Source of the DNA: Lasiosphaeris hirsuta | Lineage: Eukaryota; Ascomycota; Sordariomycetes; Sordariales; Lasiosphaeriaceae | Direction: 5' to 3' | Assembly (NCBI GenBank): GCA_030549175.1 | Contig: JAUKUA010000001.1 | Coordinates: 8,308,001 to 8,372,000 of the forward strand | Length of the DNA stretch: 64,000 bases | Shown: positions 56,274-64,000 of the stretch, piece by piece | Layout of the letters: each line of letters opens with the position of its first letter | How positions within the stretch are numbered: position 1 is the first letter of the stretch | Position numbers and translations under genes: made by a program | Notes under the pieces: model-generated | Databases searched by the model: none | What the model saw: only the letters and a program-made list of their open reading frames with translations | What the model was told of the DNA's origin: nothing

Positions 56274-56890
56274 TATATATAAGAAACCACAGCTACAGCT
56301 CTGGGGCTGAGTCTCTCTTTGTGCATCTTTTCTAAGGGGTCATGGAATGTATTTTATGTTTCTGCATCGCAGACATGCACAAACCGCGCAGGGGTACATC
56401 ACAGCTCAAGGTTGCAAAGCCTGGTGGCATACACTGTGACATCGCCAAGGTGCATCTTGAGGCAAAATTTGTTGGGTACATATAGTTATGATCTCGGTGG
56501 TCAACACACGGATTATTTTGAGTTCTTGCTTCGCAGTTGCTTCTGGTGAAGGCAAGTGCAGACGGAAATGCGAAATGCAAAATGCAAAATGACACGAGAC
56601 TGGGGACACAAAACTGTTGGCGCGTGCCCCTGAGATTGCGGGCCGTGGATTGGCCCACGTTTTAGGGTTTGCAGGGGCGGAGCGCGCCCAAACGCGGTTG
56701 GAAGCTTGGAGCAAACTTTTGGGCCAAACATGGTGACATGGAAGACCAGCGACGTCACCTGCTTCTTCCATTCCGCATTCCGTCGCCCGCCCCATCCTCG
56801 AGCTCGTCCATTCCACAGGCACCGTCGCCCGACCTGATCGGAATCCAGAACAATCGGCAGAATAATCGGCAGGACAGCCAGTCTCCCACA
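56274..56890. other. intergenic region
   Basis: It separates the minus-strand F-box-type remnant from the next plus-strand gene. No feature is supported. The open frame continues upstream of 56891 to 56669 but looks like leader sequence. Confidence 0.4.
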
Positions 56891-58018
56891 ATGGGCTCGG
56901 CGTCGCAGAAGCGTCCGCACGAAGACGACAGCATTTCCGTCTCGACCTCGCCACAGCAACCTCCACCGAATGCAAACGGCCGCCAGAGCATAGGGCCCGG
57001 CCAGAGCCAAAAGAAGCAGCGCACCAGCATGACTCCTTCTCAACGCCCGCCCTCCCAGCAGAGCACCCAGCAGAACGCCAAGGCCAAGCAGACGGCCGGC
57101 CTCTCGACGTCCCAGCAGCAACGCACCAAGTCGACACCGGCACCCGCCTCCCGCACCTCGCTCGCCGCCAACACCGACCTCGAAGTGGCCCTCCTCTCGC
57201 AGCAATCCGACCACGACACCATCGCCGGCATCGGCCCCCCAAAGCCCTCCAACATCGTCGGCCTGCCCACGCTGATCTCGCGCCTGCCCATCTCGGTGTG
57301 CCGCAACGTCATCGTGGCCCTGCCACCCCGCGACGTGCGCAACCTGCTGATCCACCTGGTGGCCCAGCAGCAGCAGACCCGCGCCGCCTCGCAGCTGGCT
57401 ACGGCCTACGACAACCTCAACGCGCCCTGCGCCGACCGCCTGGTGGCCTTCGACGCCCTCGTGTCCACCATCAAGACCACGCTCGAGCCCTACGAGCGCG
57501 ACCGCAACGAGGCCCCGCTCGAGGACGCCGTCGAGACCGAGTACCTGGCCGCCCTGCGCAAGGTGCTCACCGCGCCCCAGGGCGTCTCTGTCAACGTCCG
57601 CCTGCTGCACTCGAGCGCCTTGACGCCCGCTAGTTTCGGCACCAAGATCAACGCCCTGCGCGCCCTGCTGCAGGTTACCATGTACCTGATCACTGGCGGC
57701 CTGCTGTTCATGCGCGGCCAGCGCGAGCTGTTTGACGAGGGCCCGACGGCCGGCGCGTTCCTCAACATTTGCGACTCGCTGACCGAGCCCGAGAAGAAGA
57801 TGGCGTTTGCCCAGATCGGCCAGGAGCTCAAGCTCCAGGCGACCGAGTTTGAGAAGAATAGCGTGTTCAACGACATTGTGGATGCCTACTGCGTCCTGGA
57901 GAGGGGCTCCAAGGTAGTGGTCGAGATGCAGGCCGTTCCCATGGGGCCGATGGAGGGCGATGCCGACTCGCCCGAGGGTGGGGATGACTGGAACGGGGCT
58001 GATGTGCTTGGTTATTGA
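56891..58018 (+). CDS. conserved fungal protein of unknown function
   Basis: I chose the ATG at 56891 (MGSASQKRPHEDDSIS) over in-frame starts upstream (one at 56738) because it gives a typical fungal nuclear-protein start; the product is 375 aa. Residues 1-100 are Gln/Ser/Pro-rich with a basic KKQR patch. The rest is ordered and alpha-helical: VGLPTLISRLPISVCRNVIV, ALPPRDVRNLLIHLVAQQQQ, FGTKINALRALLQVTMYLIT, FEKNSVFNDIVDAYCVLERG. I do not recognise the family. I considered the Cut8/Sts1 proteasome tether because of the layout, but its motifs are absent. Confidence 0.7.
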   Translation: MGSASQKRPHEDDSISVSTSPQQPPPNANGRQSIGPGQSQKKQRTSMTPSQRPPSQQSTQQNAKAKQTAGLSTSQQQRTKSTPAPASRTSLAANTDLEVALLSQQSDHDTIAGIGPPKPSNIVGLPTLISRLPISVCRNVIVALPPRDVRNLLIHLVAQQQQTRAASQLATAYDNLNAPCADRLVAFDALVSTIKTTLEPYERDRNEAPLEDAVETEYLAALRKVLTAPQGVSVNVRLLHSSALTPASFGTKINALRALLQVTMYLITGGLLFMRGQRELFDEGPTAGAFLNICDSLTEPEKKMAFAQIGQELKLQATEFEKNSVFNDIVDAYCVLERGSKVVVEMQAVPMGPMEGDADSPEGGDDWNGADVLGY

Positions 58019-58117
58019 TGATGGGTTAGCGCATGGCGGGAGCAGAGAACGAGACATAATCGGAAGATTCGTAGCCCACAAGGACCATGCGGCACAGCAT
58101 TGTATGACGGATATATC

Positions 58118-58143
58118 ATGACACACACACACACACACACACC
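58118..58143 (+). repeat. (CA)n microsatellite
   Basis: About a dozen CA units in the 3' flank of the preceding gene. Confidence 0.9.
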
Positions 58144-58255
58144 CATGTACACCTGGATGACACAGGACCACCCCTGGATTACATTACAGCTAGATGTGAC
58201 TACCTAGAATTTCTACTTACACCGCTGAATCACAGCTAGATTCCCCACGGCCCCC

Positions 58256-60348
58256 CTACGCCCTCTTGCACAACTTGCCCGTCTGCAGCGTCAACCAGTC
58301 GCGCTGGCCCGACACCTGCCACCTGTCCGAGCCCACGGCCGTGGGCGCCCAAAAGACGTCGTCGGGGTCGACACTGCGCTTGATCTCGAGCAGGCGGTCG
58401 TAGTTGGTGCCAAAGAAGGCGCCACCAAAGTCGGGCTCCATCACGTCGCCCTCGTTGCCGTATCCCCCGGGGCCGAACGGACGCAGGCGTCCCATCCAGT
58501 CGTCGGTGATGCGGACATTGACCGTCTTGACCTCGGCCTCGGACACGCCTGCCGACCAGGCCGCCCCGATGATGGTGTACCACACGGCGTCCCTCCAGTG
58601 CGTGTTGGTCGCGCTGGCCGGGGTGCCCGCGGGCGCCTTACCATTGATGTTGTACTGAATCAGGGCGGACCCCTCGACGACGATGGACTTCATGGCGCCC
58701 AGCAGCGCCGCCAGCCGGGCGCTGTCCTCCCAGACGCTGGCCGGGAACAGGCGCGACCCGGTGCGCAGGTTGCTGTTGGCGACGCCCTCGAGCGGGAAGT
58801 TGCCCTTGGACCACGTGTCGTAGAAGCTGTCGTGCTCGAACCACAGCGGCGTGACGGCGAGCCCCATGGCGTTCCACTCGGCGAGCAGGGGCGCGACCAT
58901 GGCCTGGAACTCGGCCAGGGCCATGCCGGGCACCAGCCACGGCAGCATGCTCCACGTGTAGCCGGCGCCGGGCGGGCCCCGCGGGAAGACGGTGGAGTAG
59001 CCGTACGAGCCGCGGGCGGCGTACTCGGGCATCTTGCGCCAGTAGGCGTACGTGGCGTTCCAGAAGAGGGCCTCGGACACGTTGGTGTCGGGCCCGCTGG
59101 CGACGGTGAAGTTGGCGCCGGCAAAGGCCATGCGCGGGTGCACCTTGACCGTCATGGCTGTCACGACGCCGAAGGTGGCGCCGCCGCCGCCGCGCAGCGC
59201 CCAGAAGAGGTCGGGGTGCGTGGTCTCGTCGGCCGTGACGAAGCGGCCGCTGGGCAGCACCACGTCGACGCTCAGCACCTGGTCGGCGCCCATGCCCAGC
59301 CTGGAGCTGAGCGGCGAGTGCCCGCCGCCGGCCGTGTACCCGCCGGCGACGCCCACGCCCCGGCACTCGCCGCCCACCGCCGTCACGTTGTACTTGTCGG
59401 CCGCCCGGTACAGCTCGTGCACCTCGACGCCCGCGCCCAGCCGCAGCGCCGGCCCGCTGTACGCCGGCGTGCGCGCCCGCGCCACGTACTCGATCGTCTT
59501 GAGGTGGTGCGTCCAGATGGACAGGGCGCCCGCGCCGCACGACTTGCCCAGGAAGTCGTGGCCCGTGTTCTTGACCACGAGCCGCACCCCGCTGTTGCGC
59601 GCAAAGTTGACGGCCAGCTGCACCTGCGCCACGTTGCTGATCTTGACGGCGTACGAGGGGAACCCGCCCAGCGTGCAGCGCGCGCCGCGCGCCGCGCCCG
59701 CCGCCGGCATGCACGTCTCGCCCTGGAAGAGCGGCGACATGACCGAGGTCGGGTCCGCCGCGTGCGTGTCCGACTCGGTCCAGTGCGCGAGGATGGCGGC
59801 GCACTTTGTGTTGTTGTACGCGCCGCTCTGCGGGTAGCAGGCCGCGCCGATGGGCACCGTCTCGATGAGCGCACCGCCCGTCAGCAGGTCCAGCACCGCC
59901 CACACCAGCCGCGACGGGTAGGCCGCGTCGCCCGGGAAGACCTTGCAGACGGGGGGCGCGGCCGAGGAGGCGGCGCGGCGGGTGGCGGCCGGCTTCTCCG
60001 AGGACTCGGGCTGGAAGGCGAAGAGGGAGATGTTGGACAGCTGCAGGTCCGTGAGGTTGGCGATGACGGCGTCGGTCAGCTGCAGCGCTGCGGGTGCCGA
60101 GGTTGTGTTGGCGATGGCCGAGGCAGCCGGGGCCACGCTGGCTTCGTCGGCAGCTGGGTCTCGAGTGTTAGTTTTCTGGTTGATTTTCGTGGATACAAGG
60201 GGGGGGGGGGGGGGGTCAGGGTTGACGGACCGACGACGGTGCCATCTCCGGTCACAATCGTCTGCGCCGACACAAGACTCGACGCGGCAGCGCCCACCAG
60301 CAGCAGCAGGGCTCGGCGGAGTGAGAGAGCGGCCATGGTTGTCGACAA
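58256..60348 (-). CDS. secreted FAD-linked oxidoreductase (BBE/PCMH type)
   Basis: The start (MSTTMAALSLRRALLLLVGA) encodes a signal peptide; TIVTGDGTVV follows. An intron begins at the GTATCC donor (plus-strand 60196) and ends at 60154 or 60138, with a CTAAC branch site near 60170. A 16-base C-run just before the donor may carry an indel, since the first acceptor keeps the frame only if one C is added. The large exon has the FAD-binding PCMH domain: VRLVVKNTGHDFLGKSCGAG with the His of 8-alpha-histidyl FAD, VGGECRGVGVAGGYTAGGGH with the Cys of bicovalent enzymes, then DLFWALRGGGGATFGVVTAM. A berberine-bridge C-terminal domain (NYDRLLEIKRSVDPDDVFWA) closes it. The substrate is unknown. Confidence 0.85.
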
Positions 60349-61690
60349 GATAAACGAATGACTTGGCGAACCAAGAAGCAGCCTTTTTCAGGTTGCCAAT
60401 GGATCGATCTGTCGGGAGGAGGGAACGTCGATGACCACACGGCACGCGGCTGTTATGTAGCACTTTGGCAGCGCAAAATTGCTCCGGAATGCTACCCATC
60501 GGGTTCGGCTGCCATGCCGAGCCGCCAATTACAGCCGACCCCTTATATGATGCCCCCCAAGTGGGCCGCACCCGTATTCTCCTTGTGCTCCGTTTTACTG
60601 AGGGGGAGGATTAATATTGCCGCGGGCCAACAGCAGGCCTTCTCGCGAGCCACCGCTCCTGGACATTTCCTTGAGCGACCCCGGGCCCTGGCTGGAGGCG
60701 CAAAGGCGCAAAGCTGTGAAATACCACACGCCCGCTGGTTTTGGATGCGCAGAAACTGCCGCGTTCCCGAGAGTGCGGCAATATGCTCGTGGACGCGATC
60801 AGCCGGCGTCTACTTGTGCCTGGCGCGACATCAACCCGGTGGCACATTCATTTCCCAACGCCCCACGGTCAGGCTCGCCGAGAACCAGGTTGCCTTGACA
60901 GGGAAACAGTGTTGAGCTCGACATGTTTCTTTTCTCCCCGAGCTTCTCGCTCGGAATCCTGGAGCCAACGGTCCCCCAGCACGTACGTTGGGACCCGTGC
61001 AGCTGTGCTCAACCCAAGCGCCGGGACGACACGTTTGAGGCATGCCAAATGATCCCTCCGTCTTGGCATGGGTTCTTCCCTAACCTTGGTGGGCCGGGAG
61101 CATTCTTCACGACTCAACCCTCCCAACCCCGAGCTAATTAAAGCCAGCCTCCTGCAAGCTCTACCCGAAAACAATTACAGATTCGGCCCGGAGCCAGAGG
61201 ACCAGGGCCATGAACTAAGTCGCTTCTTTTTTGCTCTGGCAGTAGCTCACTCTCATGGTGGGATCCAACTATCCTCTCCGGATACCTTATCAACATCCAG
61301 GGCGGCGACAGGGCCGGGTAAACCTGAGTCTTGCTCTTTGCCAGGGTAACTACTACCGCTTTGCTACCTGTGGAAGTTGGCCGAAAGGTGGCTTATAGAA
61401 TCGTAGCGTCTCACCCGACCTCGTGGGTTGTCTTTCGGTACTCGACTGAAAAACGTGGTCGACGGCTCCCTTGTCGGTCTCTCACGATGCGGCGGGCCTT
61501 GGAAACCGGGTCGCGAAGACGTCACAAAGAAGCACCGGAATTTTCCAGATTTCGCAACACCTGCATGCCAAGACCCAGCCGTTCGTCAGCGGCCCCCGCC
61601 TCTGATCCGCTGTCGCCCGCCCCTAACACTTTCTCACCGGCCTTCAGCGGCCCCTGAATCTCAGGTGTAAGATGCATCGAAAACACGCCC
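60349..61690. other. gene-free stretch
   Basis: It includes the promoter of the FAD oxidoreductase. The short frames overlap each other on both strands and have no family content. Confidence 0.4.
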
Positions 61691-61744
61691 AGGGGCGAAC
61701 TACTTTGGCTGGCGCGCAACGGGCGTGCCCCGGTTCGACCCCGC

Positions 61745-62420
61745 GCCGAGCTTCTAGTGGTTCTATCTCGCCCAGCTCGTCTACAACCCGATCCTGGCGC
61801 TTCGTCAAGGCCTCGGTCCTGCTCTTACCGCTGCGGCTGGGCGGGCAAAAGCCGGGCGTGCGGCGCGTCATCTACGGGCTCAACGGTGCCTCTCCACCGA
61901 AGCCAACTGGGACTGTACCCTCCAGGCCCAGCCCGACACCCGGTGCATCGACCATTCGTTCCACATCATCGCATCCGCCATCACCATCCTGATCGACATC
62001 CTCGTCGTCGCCCTCCCCTTCTGGATCTTTCTGGGTCTGCTGAAGATGTCCCGGGCCGCCAAGATTTCCGTGGTCGGCAATCTTCCTCCTGGGCGTCGCG
62101 TGAGCTTTCCCTTTCCTCCCTCTTCCTACCTAACACTCGTCACTAATCTTCCCAGAGCGTCACCGTCATCAGCATCATCCGCCTCGTCACCATCTACCAG
62201 CTCTTCTACGTCGTCTAGCCCGACAAGAACCCCCACCACGACATCACCATCGCGCTCAACGTGGTCGAGGTCAACATCGCCATCGTCTCGGCTTCGGCCC
62301 CGGCCCTCCGACCCCTGTTCCGCTCCTGGGCCCGGGGAGGGGGAAGGGGGGAAGGGGGGCCTGTTCGGCGGCAGCCACTACGGCCCCGGCACCAAGTACC
62401 TCTCGCCCGGCGGCGACAAG
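61745..62420 (+). pseudogene. fungal rhodopsin-domain (Pth11-related) membrane protein, decayed
   Basis: Pieces in order are LVYNPILAL; KASVLLLPLRLGGQKPGVRR with VIYGLNG in another frame; then ANWDCTLQAQPDTRCIDHSF, HIIASAITILIDILVVALPF and WIFLGLLKMSRAAKISVV. One extra G breaks the next helix. A normal intron (62100-62155, GTGAGC to CCCAG) leads to SVTVISIIRLVTIYQLFYVV, a TAG stop, and then ITIALNVVEVNIAIVSASAP. These are the middle and late transmembrane segments of the fungal rhodopsin-like integral membrane family. A gap after YGLNG suggests that a helix was lost. At least two frame changes and one stop make it non-functional. Confidence 0.65.
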
Positions 62421-62464
62421 TCGATCGTGACGGTGGGCGGCTTGCGCGTGGAGCCGCCGGGGGG

Positions 62465-62479
62465 GGGGGGGGGGGGGGC
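62465..62479 (+). repeat. poly-G tract
   Basis: A long G homopolymer, prone to length errors in sequencing. Confidence 0.8.
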
Positions 62480-62768
62480 ATATGGGGCTAGGGGTGGATG
62501 GGGCCGAGCAGGTGGACCAGTGTTGCAAGTGTCGAGTTGGCTCGACCGTTATTTCGAAGCGGTGATGGCGTTACATTAGACTGCTGATTGTTACGGCATT
62601 TCTCCGTGTGATAAGACGCAGCATGTGGTTGATACTCAATGTCAGCAATGCTCCTGGCACTAGTTACACTCCTAGCTACCCTGTGAAACAATCAACTTCT
62701 GGTGACAACCCCGACAACACCAAGCCCCCAACCCTCACCCCAACAACACCCCTCCACCGCTAACCTCA

Positions 62769-63821
62769 CTACCCACCATTTCCCCCAGCGTCTTCCTCCA
62801 CCTGATCCAGCCGGTCAACCACAATCCCACTCCCCCTCCCCTTCACCCTCCTCACCGCCCTCACCCAATTCCTCCCCCCCGCAAAGCTCGTATCCCTACT
62901 ACTCGTCATACTCAAGACCCCAAAAGCCCACACCCCCTCACCCCCTCTCCTCCACAATGGCCCGCCACTATTCCCCGGCGTCGCATCCGCATCCGTCCTG
63001 ATGGGCCCAGCCCCGCCCTCCACGCCCTCCCACCCCTCCGCCTCACACCCCATAACATCCTCCACCTTCACCCCTTCCTGCTCATACACCAGCGCGCCGC
63101 CGCCTTCCCGCTCACGGGGGTAGCCCAGCACGCGGAACAGGGCGCGGCCGACCTCGTGCGGGGCGTCGACGGCGCGCACCCCGAACCAGCCGCGCGCGCT
63201 ACCCACGTCGTGTTCGAGCGCCAGCACGGCCCAGTCGTCGCGCGCCACGCACTGCGGCTGCGCGCGCCACCCGGCGTGGAACACGGCGCGCACGGCGACG
63301 CTGCCGAACCACTCGCCGCGGTCGTACCCGGGCTGGAAGCGCACCGTGATGTTTTCGGCGGCAGCGGCGGTGGTGGTGGTGGTGGTGGTGGCGGCAGTGG
63401 GGGACCAGATCGGGACGCAGTGGCGGGCCGTGGCGACGTGCCACGGGCCGATGAGGAAGCCGGTGCAGTAGGTGCCGTTGGACCAGAGGATGCGGCCGAC
63501 GGCCGAGTAGGGGTAGGTCAGCGTCGTGTTTTCCGGGAGGGCATGGCGGTGGTCGGTCGGGCCGATGACGCCGCGGGGCGAGAGTTCATGTTGCCGACGG
63601 GGGATGAAGGGGAGGGTGGGAGTGGAGATGGTGGGCGCTAGGTCGGCCGGGGAGAGCGTGATGATCTCGAGAGGGGGCTGGGGCGAGGAAAAATGGGTGT
63701 GGATTGTGTCTGTGTCGAGCGTTGCAAGGGAGGGATGGTGCTCTGTCGTTGTGTCGGCTGAGTGTGCTGTGGCCTGGAGGATGGCTACAGCCAGGAAAAC
63801 AGCGTTTGTTATTATTTGCAT
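62769..63821 (-). CDS. secreted trypsin-like serine protease (S1/glutamyl-endopeptidase-like)
   Basis: I chose the ATG at 63821 because it opens a signal peptide (MQIITNAVFLAVAILQATAH); an upstream in-frame ATG adds 34 residues before it. The product is 350 aa. A pro-region of about 80 residues ends near RRQHELSPRGVIG, and the protease domain follows. The catalytic triad is visible: His in FLIGPWHVATARHCV, Asp in CVARDDWAVLALEHD, Ser in ATPGNSGGPLW. The GNSGGP loop and short C terminus resemble V8-like glutamyl endopeptidases found in fungi and bacteria. A Thr/Ala repeat (about 63357-63400 on the plus strand) is an insert after the His loop. Specificity is not readable. Confidence 0.85.
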   Translation of the reverse strand: MQIITNAVFLAVAILQATAHSADTTTEHHPSLATLDTDTIHTHFSSPQPPLEIITLSPADLAPTISTPTLPFIPRRQHELSPRGVIGPTDHRHALPENTTLTYPYSAVGRILWSNGTYCTGFLIGPWHVATARHCVPIWSPTAATTTTTTTAAAAENITVRFQPGYDRGEWFGSVAVRAVFHAGWRAQPQCVARDDWAVLALEHDVGSARGWFGVRAVDAPHEVGRALFRVLGYPREREGGGALVYEQEGVKVEDVMGCEAEGWEGVEGGAGPIRTDADATPGNSGGPLWRRGGEGVWAFGVLSMTSSRDTSFAGGRNWVRAVRRVKGRGSGIVVDRLDQVEEDAGGNGG

Positions 63822-64000
63822 GGTTCTTTGTGTCAAGTTTTTCGTGAATAGACTTGTCCTTGAAGAGGGAGGTCTTGATGCAGGATGCCGTTCACGGTGT
63901 CGAAGAAAAATGTGCATTGTCATTACCAGACGTGAAAAGGTTTTCTTGTGACGTGAAAAGAGGAATTAAAATCGTGGTGCCCTGCCCTCATCGACTGCCT

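Noticed and set aside
56891..58018. Cut8/Sts1 proteasome tether
   Set aside because: The disordered N terminus plus helical C terminus is similar in outline, but none of the family's conserved motifs could be found.
56513..58171. 552-codon minus-strand open frame
   Set aside because: It lies antisense to the conserved unknown gene. Its Leu/Gly/His-rich content is typical of a mirror frame.
58598..60361. 587-codon plus-strand open frame
   Set aside because: It is the GC-rich antisense of the FAD oxidoreductase; Arg/Val/Gly-rich with no domain.

Overview
This window is nuclear DNA from a filamentous ascomycete (Pezizomycotina, most likely Sordariomycetes). The evidence is short introns of about 50-75 nt with GT..CTAAC/CTGAC..AG signals, GC-rich coding exons, several fungus-only families (HET incompatibility domains, DUF4419, Gfd2-like nucleases, ubiquitin-like ULD domains, SIT siderophore transporters), and AT-richer stretches with many decayed genes and C-to-T/G-to-A changes that look like repeat-induced point mutation (RIP). 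The species cannot be named from the sequence alone.

Layout. 1-22 kb is an accessory region with few intact genes: the 3' end of a TPR gene, a deleted HET gene, a secreted Cys/Ser-rich protein, a GST-like gene, a decayed HET-WW gene, a tandemly duplicated Cys-cluster gene of which one copy is RIP-like, a small NIF3-like gene, an intact HET gene, a secreted DUF4419 gene with a homopolymer frameshift, and decayed Gfd2-like and ULD genes. 22.5-46.1 kb is an extracellular siderophore (fusarinine-type) gene cluster: MFS siderophore transporter, enoyl-CoA hydratase SidH, acyltransferase SidF, full-length ABC transporter, NRPS SidD and hydrolase SidJ. The cluster is split by a 4.4 kb gene-poor island holding a nonsense-mutated HNH gene. 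46-64 kb is mostly ordinary single-copy sequence: a STE20/GCK kinase, a BTB protein with a long Glu/Pro/Lys tail, a decayed F-box-type gene, a conserved gene of unknown function, a secreted FAD oxidoreductase, a decayed rhodopsin-domain gene and a secreted trypsin-like protease.

How the cluster works (family knowledge applied to these sequences): SidH makes anhydromevalonyl-CoA and SidF transfers the acyl group to N5-hydroxyornithine. Both proteins end in a PTS1 tripeptide (SKL and AKL), so this chemistry should be peroxisomal. SidD (A-T-C-partial A-T-C) joins and cyclises the units into fusarinine, the ABC and MFS proteins handle transport, and SidJ hydrolyses the siderophore or its breakdown products. 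Exact ATCWGATAA sites, the recognition sequence of the SreA-type iron GATA repressor, lie in every promoter interval of the cluster (seven sites), which argues for common iron regulation. The genes for ornithine monooxygenase (SidA), the acyl-CoA ligase (SidI) and the acetyltransferase (SidG) are not in the window.
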